From NCBI RefSeq assembly GCF_009730915.1, contig NC_052476.1, positions 1,364,001 through 1,428,000 of the forward strand: a stretch of DNA of 64,000 bases, in the 5' to 3' direction. Origin of the DNA: Dioscorea cayenensis subsp. rotundata. Lineage: Eukaryota; Streptophyta; Magnoliopsida; Dioscoreales; Dioscoreaceae. Positions 12,047-23,495 of this stretch are shown in pieces. The notes beneath the pieces are model-generated. The model saw nothing but the letters and a program-made list of their open reading frames with translations. It was not told the DNA's origin and did no database searches. Every line of letters starts with the position of its first letter. Within the stretch, counting starts at the first letter, position 1. Both the position numbers and the translations under genes were made by a program.

Positions 12047-15000
12047 ATGAACCGCAAGCCTTCCCGCTCTCGCCAAGCTTGGGTACCTCGTTTCTCTAAC
12101 CCTAATCCAGATTCTCGCCATGGCCATGGATCCCAGTCTCAATCCTCATCGGATCCTTCCTCGATTCCCCAGCTCGTTCAAGAAATCCAGGATAAGCTCT
12201 CCCGCGGTGCCGTTGAGTGCATGATTTGCTATGATAACGTCCGGCGATCGGCGCCGATCTGGTCCTGCTCTAGCTGCTACTCGCTTTTCCATCTCCACTG
12301 CATCCGCAAGTGGGCTCGCTCTCCTACTTCAGGTGATCACTCCTCTGCTTCCGGCTCCGCCTCCGCTGCTGCTTCCTGGCGTTGCCCTGGTTGCCAGTCT
12401 ATTCAAGCTATCAAGCCTGAAGATCTTTCCTACCTTTGCTTCTGCGGTAGCCGGCGGGATCCCCCCAATGACCTCTACCTCACCGCTCACTCCTGCGGCG
12501 AACCCTGCCGCAAGCCACTGGATCGCGGTGATCCCGGAGAGAACGAGTATCTTGATCCTTGTCCTCATGTCTGCGTGCTGCCGTGCCACCCTGGCCCTTG
12601 CCCGCCTTGCAAGGCTTTTGCCCCTCGTAGGCCTTGCCCTTGCGGGAAGAAGACCGTCGTTCGGCGCTGCTCTGATCGGACATCTCCCCTCACCTGTGGT
12701 CAGGTCTGTGGTCGGCTTCTCTCTTGTGGTCGCCACCGCTGTGAAAAGATCTGCCATACTGGGGCTTGCAGCCCCTGCCGTGTCTTGATTACTGCGTCTT
12801 GCTTTTGCTCCAAGAAATCTGAGGTTGTGCTCTGTGGTGACATGGCGATGAAGGGGGAGGTTATGGATTCGGATGGGTTCTTTTCTTGTGATTCAATGTG
12901 TGGGAAGATGCTTGCTTGTGAGAATCATGATTGCCGTGAAAGTTGCCATCCGGGGCCGTGTGGTGACTGCGAGTTGTTGCCGGAGAAGATCAATACTTGC
13001 CATTGTGGGAAGACGCCATTGTCGAAGGAGCGTGAGAGTTGCTTGGATCCAATACCTACTTGTTCGCAGGTTTGTTCCAAGTTGCTTCCTTGTGGTGTTC
13101 ATCGATGTGGAGAGACTTGCCATGCTGGGGATTGCCCGCCTTGTCTGGCCAAGGTTGAGCAGAAGTGCCGGTGTGGGTCATCTACACGAACTGTAGAGTG
13201 CTTTAGAATGTTGGAAGAGACGAATAAATTTGTGTGTGAGAAGCCGTGTGGGAAGAAGAAGGGTTGTGGGAGGCACAGGTGCAGTGAGAAATGCTGCCCT
13301 TTGTCTAAACCCAGTGGGCAGCTTGCTGCTTATGATTGGGACCCTCATTTGTGTTCAATTTCGTGCGGAAAGAGGCTTCAGTGTGGACAGCATTCTTGCC
13401 AGTTGCTGTGCCACAGTGGCCATTGTCCACCGTGCTTGGAAACCATCTTCACTGATCTTACCTGTGCTTGTGGGAAGACTTCGATACCTCCTCCTTTGCC
13501 TTGTGGTACTCCGAGCCCATCGTGTCCCTCATCCTTGTTTGGTGCCTCAGCCTTGTGGGCACTCAGCAGCTCACACATGCCATTTCGGAGACTGCCCTCC
13601 GTGCTCTGTGCCTGTAGTGAAGGAATGCATTGGTGGGCATTTGCTTCTGAGGAATATACCTTGTGGTTCCAAAGATATCCGATGCAATCAGCTCTGTGGG
13701 AAGACTAGACAGTGTGGGTTGCATGCTTGTTCCAGGACTTGTCATCCTCCTCCTTGTGATTCATCATCTGGGTCAGTCTCTGGAGCAAAGTCTTCATGTG
13801 GGCAAGTTTGTGGCGCACCACGGAGGGATTGCAAGCACACATGTATGGCAGCTTGCCATCCCTCTGCTTCGTGCCCAGATTTGAGATGCGAGTTTCCAGT
13901 CACAATCTCCTGTTCTTGTGGCCGCATCACAGCTAGTGTTCCATGTGGTGCTGGCGGCAGCACAAGCGGATATCATATGGAGACTGTATTTGAATCATCG
14001 GTAATTCAGAAGCTGCCAGTGCCTCTTCAGCCAGTGGAAGCAGATGGGAAGAAGGTGCCTCTTGGTTTGAGGAAGTTAACTTGTGATGAAGAATGTGCTA
14101 AGATGGAAAGGAAGCGGGTTCTCGCTGACGCATTTGACATAACTCCAAATCTGGAGGCATTGCACTTTGGGGAGAATGCAAGTACTTCTGAATTGCTTTC
14201 AGATCTCTTGAGAAGGGAGCCTAAGTTCGCCATGGCTGCTGAGGAGAGGTTCAAGTTCTTGGTTATGGGGAAACCTAAAGGAAGCACTTCCAGCACCCTT
14301 AGAGTTCACATATTCTGCCACATGATCAAGGAGAAGAGGGATGCAATTAAGGCTTTGGCAGAGAGGTGGAAGCTTGCAGTACTTTCAGCAGGATGGGAAC
14401 CCGAAACGTTTTTGTAGTTGTTCATGTTACTCCCAAGTCCAAACCTCCATCTCGGATCTTGGGCGCCAAACCTGGCCTTCCTATAACCGCTCCTCCCCAT
14501 CCTCCGGTTTTTTTGATCCGCTGATTGACATGGATCCTAGGCTTGTTGTCTCTATGCTTGACTTGCCAAGAGATGCAGATATCAGTTCATTGGTTCTCAG
14601 GTTTGGTGGCGAATGTGAGATGGTTTGGCTGAATAATAAGAATGCTCTAGCTGTTTTTAATGATCCGATGCGGTCTGCTACTGCTCTAAGGAGGCTGGAT
14701 CATGGGTCAGCGTATCATGGTGCGGTCATGGTCCTTCCAAATGGTGGAGCATCCGGGCAACCAGTGAGCAATGCATGGGGGCTTGTACAGAAAGAGGGAA
14801 CAGTACCTGCAAAGAGCAGTGGTAATCCATGGAAGCAAGCTCTTGCCACGGAGTCAGAATCATGGGGTGATGCTACATTGCCTCATTGGAGACCGAATGA
14901 AGTGCCTCCCATTGCGGCTTCCCCAAACAGATGGGATGTTCTTGATCCAAATGCTTCTGCAAATACAGTGACGACTGAATCAGTGGATGGTCATAATGTG

Positions 15001-15117
15001 ACTACTATGATTGATCAAACGCATGGCAGCGTAAGCTCTTCTTCTCAGGGTGTGAGCATTAATAGTGAGGCAGTGGTTGAGGAAACGGTGGATGACTGGG
15101 AGGAGGCCTATCAGTGA
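12047..15117 (+). CDS. NFXL1: NF-X1-type zinc finger protein (NFXL1-like), single exon, frame interrupted
   Basis: Nuclear regulator of the NFX1 family; in Arabidopsis NFXL1 acts in salt, osmotic and immune responses. Starts MNRKPSRSRQAWVPR, then a RING/PHD-like Cys-His cluster (CMICYDNVRRSAPIWSCSSC) and about nine NFX1 fingers of the form CGxxCGxxLxCGxHxC...CHxGxCPPC, then an R3H-like region and a long tail ending DDWEEAYQ. No intron is seen, as I recall for Arabidopsis NFXL1. The coding similarity runs through three frames: net +1 in a CCC run near 13526, net +2 around 14399-14414 (CCCGAAACGTTTTTG), and net +2 in a T7 run at 14508-14514. Corrected length would be about 1021 residues. All three sites are at or beside base runs, so sequencing error is likelier than decay, but a pseudogene is not excluded. 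Confidence 0.88.
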
Positions 15118-17266
15118 CAGTGCAAGCATATTCCTATTTTGCTGGCAGCTGATCATGATGGAATTTGGTAATATAAATACATGAGGTGATAGATATCGAT
15201 GCTTGTTTTGATTTTGATATTCCTTGAAGTGCTGAATGTAGGCCTTCTCTTTGCCAATCTTGAGGCAAGGCAAATGAGTACAAGTGAACGATGAGCCTAC
15301 GAGATGAAAAAGTTCATTTTATGTTTGTGATATGAATAGATTCCTCATTTGAATGTTACTTGTTGCCGAAGGGGGATTCTGAGACACTAGCATTCATTTT
15401 GGTTTCCTTATATTTCTACAGGAAGACCAATGTAACTAAACTGAGTAGTTTTGAGGCAATACCTTATCTTGAAATGTCCAACCTCTCATATTGAGTTAGA
15501 GGCATTTATTTTAGATTTTGATATTGATTAAGTTTTGCTAATTATGAGCCATGCACCCATACCATTCTTGCCTGTTCCATTTAAAAACCCTATTGATAAC
15601 ATAATGCTCAAGTTCTATGTGGCCTGTTTCCTTCGGATGGTACAATGTGTGATTTTTATTGGATGGTTTTCTTGATCGTTTGGTTCGCCTTGTAGCTTTT
15701 GAAGTTGTGTCTCTATCATTTTGGAGAATCAATTTATTGAAACAGAAGCTTTTCTTCCCTTTCTATGTTACAATTATGTATTCTGCCATTGCACTGATGT
15801 GCAATGTTGCATATCAGGTTGAGGTTATGTATATATATATGTATAGACTTTGTACTTTGTCGCATGTTCTACAGATAGCATAGTGTTTAATTGGATTGTC
15901 TTCTTTTTAATTTGATTCAATTGGATTAATGAACAATGTTGTTTCTCAGGTTGAGGGTGAATACAATGAAAACACCAAAACTGGGAAATGGGCCTCTTTG
16001 GATATGCAGAAGTTATGCATGGTACATCACAACACTGTTACACTTCCATTTTTTGAAATTCTTATTGATGATGCCTGTTCTTTGTCCATAAAATTTAGTC
16101 ACTGTTTTGCGAAGTTTCAGTAGTTCTTTGGCTTTCAGGATATAATTCTCAGGTTCTTTGTAGCATGTTCTACCTGATCCAATCGATTTAATGTGCAATG
16201 TTGCTCATCATGTTGAGAATAACTACATGAAAACAGGAAGAATAATGGGAAATTTTGCTTCAATGACCTGTTGATATTGATATAGATTAACTGAACCTAT
16301 TAGAAGTTCATCAACTGCTATGCTGATTGATAAATATAATTCGAAAGTTCTTTTTGCGGCATGTTCCCCAGTTAGTATTAGTGTTTAATTCAATTGAATT
16401 ATTTTTTTATTACACTTGATTATGGTGCTTTATTTGTTTCCTCTGGTTAAAGTTTTTCATCGTTGTTTTTTTCCCATATTTTTAAGCAACAAAAAAAAGG
16501 TTGAATTTTTTCAGGTTAAAGCACTAGTTGGATGTTGTGGTAATTGGTAACTAGTAACTTTGGCAAACAAGAACTAAGATACAACTAATCAATAGGGCAC
16601 AAACAATTTAAATGAATAGCTCTATTAATCTAGGGGAAAATTAGGGTTTGTAATCTATTATTAAACAAGATGAAGCCCAATCTTCAGATTATTGGAGTAA
16701 TTAATAGTTCTACATTGGCTAATTTGAAAAATATTGTCTCAACTTTGGGTTGAATTGGGTTTATATGATATGTTTGAATTGAGATTTTTCGAATGACAAC
16801 AGAGGCTCCGACAAGTATAAATAATTTTATTATTTTTTAAATTTAGAGGCTATGGCAATTTCACGATATGCCGACTCTATATCACTACACACGTATATAA
16901 TTTTTCTAATTAAATAATCTAGACTACAAACATTAAAATCCAAAGAATCAAGCTTGTCATATTTTCAATTTAGACAAAATTCAACAATAATTTGAGAGGG
17001 AGATTCCATAAATAGAGAGAAGCTTAGTTAGCAAACATCTTGCCCAAAGATACAGTAATCCAAATTATCACAATGTTTCTTTTTCATGTATTCGGCCACT
17101 TGAGATTCCTTTCAAGTCTTTCATTTGATATCAACCATAAACTTGGAGGAGAAAACAATGCCTATCATTCCCAAAGCTTAGTCCTTTTCTAATTCTACCG
17201 ACATACTTTACATATATATATATAGAAAGCGAAAAAGGTAAAGGTGAAAGAGCTTGTCGAAGAAAA
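15118..17266. other. NFXL1 3' flank with diverged direct repeats
   Basis: No gene is supported. Between about 15780 and 16400 there are at least three imperfect copies of a unit containing CAATGTTGC..CA..(A/T)GTTGAG (15801, 15931, 16195) and of a block like GTxGCATGTTCTAC (15859, 16158, 16357), spaced 130-290 bp. The remainder is AT-rich flank leading to the kiwellin promoter. Confidence 0.55.
17213..17224 (+). promoter_or_regulatory. Candidate TATA box of kiwellin gene
   Basis: TATATATATATA lies about 45 bp before the ATG at 17267. A short leader is plausible, but such tracts are common in this AT-rich DNA. Confidence 0.4.
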
Positions 17267-17828
17267 ATGGTTGATCATCGATTTGTTCTTATTTTTATTC
17301 TTATCCTTCTTCTTGTCACAGATACAGAAGCGAAAAAATGCAAGCCGAGCGGTAAGGTAAAAGGGAAGAATCCACCTCCAGGAAAATGCAACAAAAAAAA
17401 CGACTCCGATTGCTGCAAAGCCGGTGAATCTTATAAAGTGTATACTTGTTCACCTCCTGTCACGAATAACACAAAATGCGGTGCTGACGATCAATGGGTT
17501 CAAGAAAGGCGAAGACGGTGGTGGACCGTCTGAGTGCGATAACAAGTACCATTCAGATAATACTCCGGTCGTTGCTCTGTCGACCGGATGGTTGAAAGGA
17601 AATGGTACTAAGAGGTGTCTTAAGCATGTAAGAATTAACGGTAATGGCCGGAGTGTGGTGGCGGAGGTGGTGGATGAGTGTGACTCTACTAAGGGTTGTG
17701 ATGCCGAGCATGACTATCAACCACCGTGTGATAATAACATTGTCGATGCTTCTCGTGTTGTTTGGGTAGCATTGGGTGTGCCTAAAGATAAATGGGGTTG
17801 GATGCATGTAACATGGAGTGATGTTTGA
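17267..17828 (+). CDS. Kiwellin / ripening-related secreted protein, frame interrupted
   Basis: Cysteine-rich apoplastic defence protein of the kiwellin family; maize kiwellin KWL1 binds and inhibits a secreted fungal chorismate mutase. Begins with a signal peptide ([19 protein letters not shown], cleavage likely after TEA), then the Cys-rich N-terminal part ([20 protein letters not shown]). The double-psi barrel follows, with [32 protein letters not shown] and [18 protein letters not shown], ending VTWSDV. The N-terminal part and the barrel lie in different frames; the switch falls at an AAAA run near 17473-17476, consistent with one extra A. Corrected length is about 186 residues, normal for the family. 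It may be an assembly error or a decayed copy. No intron. Confidence 0.88.
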
Positions 17829-19221
17829 ATGAATCTTGAATCTATGGTTGATGGTGTGGCTTCTCACCTAATAACTTTTAGTTGTTGGGTTTAAGAGTTG
17901 AAGTATGGAATGAAATAATGAAGTTGAATGTGGGGATAAAATAATGAAGTTGAATGTTTGGAATAATGAAATCTCTTGTTTTAAATAATGTGAATGTTTA
18001 AATAATTTTGATGTATGACATTTATTGTCCAAACTTTGTGCTCATAGATTCCAATTTGATTTTATTGTGGTGAGAAAATAATATATATATATATATATAT
18101 ATAGGATATGTAATCTGAGGGTGTTAGTACAACGTCCTAAGAACAAGTGGGATGATGAATAGTTGAATGAATAATAAAAAATCTATACTAGCACCCAACG
18201 AGTGGAAACGGTGTTCTCTGTTGAGTTTTTTAGTTAAACTGTAGTGTTAGTGGAAATTAGATTCAATGGTTGTGATTGATTATATTACTGAGTTAATAAT
18301 AATTGGACGATTAAAAATATTGTATATTTTATTTTTCAATGTGCTACTGTTTTTAAGCACAGAACAACTAAATGAAAAGTTTTTGGCACTGTAGCATGAA
18401 TGATCAAAAGCGTTGGATATGAATCCAACGATCATGACCAATGTTCATAAATTTCAAATTCTATTAACGTTCCTAGTTGACGAGTGCTCATATATTGATA
18501 ACCATGGATAAAAAAATCACAAATTTTCAACAATATGAAAACAATTTAGAAACAAAGAGCTCCCTTTTTTATTTTGTGAAAATGAAACTTTTGCTTAGAC
18601 CATTTGTTCCTTGTGTATTTGTATTCAATCTATTTTTTAAAAAAATAAATTATATATTTAAATATAATGTCATAAGATCTGAATTATATATATAAATATG
18701 AGACAAATAACATTGATTTATTGAAAAAGCTTGAATGTGTAATATAGAAGGCAAATTATAGTTTGGAAAAATAAACATCAAAATCATGAAAATTACATCT
18801 TCCATGAACCTTGGAATGAAAATTTTGGAGGTCCAATGAAATGATGGAAATCCTCACAAAATGATACCTGAGAGATTTGTATCTCTCTCAAAAGATTAGG
18901 ATCTCTCTGTCAATAAACATCAAAAGCACATGTTGCCAAATGATTTTAAGCCTTCTTGTGAATCTAATGATTTTACCATCTCTTCTTCTATGTATTTATC
19001 ATGTATTTTGGTTTGAGTGAAATTTTATTTTTATAAAAAATCATATATATTTTTTCAACAAAATATGAACCAATCACGTTAATAAGTTATGTATAGAGCT
19101 GTACGCCTAGTTAATATCTCAATATACCTGTACTATATTCTGTGTTAGTTGAAGTTTAAACCTGTTTATTTGGGAAGATACAAACACATTATATAAAAGA
19201 CTTGATCATATATTATTAAAA
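17829..19221. other. Intergenic DNA
   Basis: The 3' flank of kiwellin includes two near copies of a TAATGAAGTTGAATGT phrase (17916-17959). A TA microsatellite sits at 18081-18102. The rest is AT-rich with no supported gene. Confidence 0.5.
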
Positions 19222-19521
19222 GGTATAATACCTAAATTGGTCTCTCTATTTTTCTCTTTTTTTTGGCCCCTCTACTCAGAAATGCTCCCAAGTAGTCTCT
19301 CTACTCTTGAAAATGATTCTACTTAGTCCCCTCCACTCTAAAATAGGCCAATTATGGATGTATTTTTCAAGAGTAGAGGGACTAGATGGGAAGAGATTAA
19401 GGATAAAGGGACTAAATTAGGTCATTTTCAAGAGTATAGGGATTAGTGGGGCGCATTTCTGAATAGAGGGACTAAAAAGGAAGAGAGAGAAAAATAGAGG
19501 GACCAATTCGGTTATTATACC
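19222..19521. mobile_element. Fold-back MITE, 300 bp
   Basis: Nearly the whole 300 bp folds on itself. The left end GGTATAATACCTAAATTGG matches the reverse complement of the right end (CCAATTCGGTTATTATACC), and internal blocks such as TCAAGAGTAGAGGGACTA recur inverted. The flanking duplication is not clear (left ATTATTAAAA, right ATTGTTTAAA), so the superfamily is uncertain; a Mutator-like 9-10 bp target duplication with mismatches is possible. Confidence 0.75.
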
Positions 19522-20082
19522 ATTGTTTAAATGAGAGGATATATGTGTTTATATATATAATCAATTATTAAATGTAAAATTTATTCATTACTATTTTTGT
19601 GATCCTTGAACAATGAGTTGATATTTTTCATGTGCTTAATATAAAGACAAAATATATAGATGTAGACATACGAGGAGGATTTATATATTTATTCATTTAT
19701 TGTCATGTATATAAATGACTAGTACTTTTAGTTAAAATAAAAATAAAAATAAAAATCATTTTTTGTTTTTTAGGAACATAACTAAAATTTTCTGAATAGT
19801 TAGAGATGATAATAATAAATTTGATTCTTGAATATATATATATATATATATATGTATTACCTGGAATTATCCAATTTAACTCACCAAAATAACAATACTA
19901 ATTAAGCTTTGATGGGAAAGAAGATAACATGTACCATGATTGTCAACTAATTATCGTTGATAGATGAATATTATTTTATTTGCTATATATTTTACGTAAA
20001 ATAATTTATTTAATCAAGTGTGCTTGCAAATTCAACCAAGAGAAGAGTACTTAATTCTTCACACAATGTCATAAAATATTTG

Positions 20083-20127
<45 letters not shown>

Positions 20128-23100
20128 GGGTGGTCAAACACAAACATAACCCTTAGAAACAATTAAAACACACTTATTTAGCTCTCATGGAACGAAAAGG
20201 CATAATAATGTTCAAGCAAAACATTGTTTTGGCATCTTTAAATTAATTAAGTGAGAGTTTGAAAATGATTTTAATGTCTTCATCAATGTTGTTCAAACTC
20301 ATTGTCTTTCAAATAAATAAATAAATAAATATATAAATAAATCCATAAGTCATAGACTTTTTGAATTAAAAAAAATAAAAAATTGAAGTTGAAATAAATA
20401 CTCATTAAGTTCATGAATAATTGCGAATCTTGGCATAATTAATTTATTAATAAAATCAATCAATCTTTCAAAACATAAATGATAAAATAATTTTATACGA
20501 ACAAAGAGATTTGACTTTGGGTTAAAGAATAGACATGTCACACCTTATTACTTTTTTTATAATTTTGGACTTTTTAATCAATAAGGTTGTTGAACCATAT
20601 TTCAAAAGATTAAAAATAAAAAAATTGATATAATTGTATAAAAAAAAGTTAACTAAGTTTGAATCGTAACTATTAAAATATGTGTGATATATGTCAAATA
20701 TCTAAAATTGTATTAGAGCGTAATAAATAAAGATGGTAGTGGACCGAAACTAGATCCATTTATAAAAATTAATATTAATAAGCATTCATTCATAATCTTT
20801 GGCATAATTAATAAATTAAAAATACTAAATTTATTACATGGAAGTAATCGATAGTCCCCTATGCCCTATGCTTTGGTTATTCATAAATGATTTCGTTCAA
20901 ATTTTGCATATTTCTAATAAGTCCCTTCTTTTCATGGTTTTTACATTTTTAGTCCAGATTCCCATTACATGCATGGTATTGGTGTTAAGGTAGCAATAAA
21001 ATAACAAAAATGCCCCCAATTGACATAACGCATATGAAGGTCGCAAAAATTATTGACCTAGTCTAATCAGGGTCCTTTGGATGGTTTTAAACAATTGAGA
21101 AAGCTTAGGGCTCCATGGAAAGGTGGTGGGATATAAGCGTCTCCATGTTTGCAACCATGCTCCCCGAAAATGACTCCTTGCTTGGTTATGCCAAATTACG
21201 TGAAAAGAAACAATCTGTAATACATGTTAACAAAGTATATTACATGGAAAAGACTGATAGTAAGTGGAAATATACAACAATATACAAAAATCATGAATAA
21301 TAAATAGGAAAATCATATAATATACAGAAACAATCAATAATGCATAGAGAGTGCTTGTAATACACGCAATCGTGTGAAACTAAAAGTAAGCACTCATAAG
21401 TAAACGTAAAACCTAGAGGATGCATTGCAACGAATAATAGAAAGTGGAAAACACTGAATTGTTTTCGCAACCGCTAAACTAAAAGCAGAAAATAACACTG
21501 GCACAACACAATGAAATGATTAATTGAGGCACCATCATTTATAGTTTTATTACACTAGGAAGAAAGAGCCTATGAGAACGTCTGTTGTCTTTTTCATTTC
21601 GTTTATGATAAGGTTTACAACATTATTGTCGAACATGTGGCATACGTGATATATGTGTTGAAAGTCCGCCTCTAAGTCAATTAGACAAATCGTTTTCTAT
21701 GCATATAGCATGGCAAACTCTACTCTTACCAAAGAGACATCAAAGACCTAATGCTCACATATCTCATTTTTAGTATCATCTCCTTGGAACTCAGCTCTAT
21801 AAGAACTCCAACACCTTCTCCTTTGTATCTTGCCACAACAAAGGTTTCTATTAACATGTAGAACCAAACAAATATGTGATTCTACATAATATTAGTAACC
21901 AGCATGAGACTTGAGATGTGAGAAACACTGACACATAAGAATATGACATCCATGCTCACAAATTTACAGTGCTTTACTATTTGAAACACCTTACACCGTA
22001 CCTTTCTTCATAAGGATGTGACAAAGAGAAAAAGAAGAGCTTTACTCACAACCTTATGAAATCCATACTCACAATTTTGTGGTGGAGAAGGAGAGGAGAG
22101 CGAAGTTTACTTCTACTACAAAGGAAACATGTACAAATTTTCAAAAAAGAATATGAAGAAAAATTGTAAAAATATTAATTTAATAAGACAAAAAATATTA
22201 ATGTGACAAGTTTATTATTTCAAATCTCACTTTTCATTCTCACATGGGTAATACTGGTACAAATAAAAAATTTGACGGAGTTAACAACGAGAATAGATGA
22301 GTAAATACATGAAAAGTACATAAACAGTTTAGAATATTAAAATGTCGGAGGGATTAATAAGAAAAATGGAAACCTCCAAGGATTTATAAGTAATTTTTTA
22401 AATTTATTAATAAAATCAAATAATTATATAAGACAAAGTGATGTGACACTTGATTAAAAAATAGACATAGCTCAACTTATTACTTTCTTACATTTTGACT
22501 TTTAATTAATTAATGTTTACTCCAAGTACAGGAATAGATTTCCAAAGAAGGTTTGAAAATTATTATTGATTTATTAAAAGCTGGGTTTCTTATTTATATA
22601 TTTTATTTATTATATGATAAATTACTGAAAAGAACTCAAATTAGCTACTTTCTTTATAAATAAATATATTTTTAATGGAGAAAAATAAGTGGGTCCATGT
22701 GGCGTGGGGCCCACGTAAGCACTGTTTGATTGGTTTCATGTGAGTGGGCCCCCCCAAAAAACGAACGCTACGTCAGCACTGTGTCTTATAACCGACTATA
22801 AACGGTGGAGTGATAAGTTATCGTCCAAATTATATATATATATATTGAGGTTTATAAAAAATTTTAATTATAGAAAAATTTAGTAGTAATATATTTACAT
22901 AAATATTAAAAAATAAATGAGAAAAGTTAAAAAAACCCTTGTAAATTTTTTATTTTTACTAAATAATGATAGAGTAATGTATGGTTTTTTAGATTTGCAG
23001 AAAAGAGACAAAACTGTTATCAAACCGTTAAATATGTTAAGTCAAATAAAATTATTATTTTATTTAAAAATTAATTTATTTGATATATATATATATAAAG

Positions 23101-23388
23101 TTTATTAATCTGTTTTAAAATTTCACTAATGATAAAAAACTTTTAATTTTAAAATTAAACAATTTTTTTTTAAAATGAATGGATGATTTTTTTCTCTTTA
23201 ATAAATGCATAGTAACATTTTTTGATGGATGATTTTGTTTATCAAATAAAATAATTATGTCCAACTAACTTTATGTAAAAACTCCAATAATTTCATATTT
23301 AAAATTTGTTTAATTATTTTAATTATTTTTATAATTTTTAATTAATTTATAAAATTTATTTGTTTATATATTTCACTAAATCTCTCTC
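19522..23388. other. Long AT-rich intergenic region before glutamine synthetase
   Basis: No gene is supported. It contains a TA microsatellite (19832-19853), an ATA/AAT microsatellite (20083-20125), an AAAT repeat (20309-20340) and another TA tract (22831-22846). A short GC-richer patch at 22690-22810 contains GGGGCCCACGTAAGC and ACGTCAGCAC and could carry ACGT-core promoter elements, which is inference only. Confidence 0.5.
20083..20125. repeat. (ATA)n microsatellite
   Basis: About 14 perfect trinucleotide units. A similar AAT tract occurs at 49590-49629. Confidence 0.95.
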
Positions 23389-23395
23389 TATAAAA
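23389..23395 (+). promoter_or_regulatory. TATA box of glutamine synthetase gene
   Basis: TATAAAA follows a CT-rich tract and lies 107 bp before the start codon, leaving room for a leader of about 75 nt. Confidence 0.65.
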
Positions 23396-23495
23396 ACCTC
23401 ACTCCCACTTCATTTTGCTCTCAAGCTCTCTGTTTTTCTCTTCTTCTCCTCAATATCTCCAAATTTGGCTCTGTTTTTGCTTCTCAGATTTCGCC

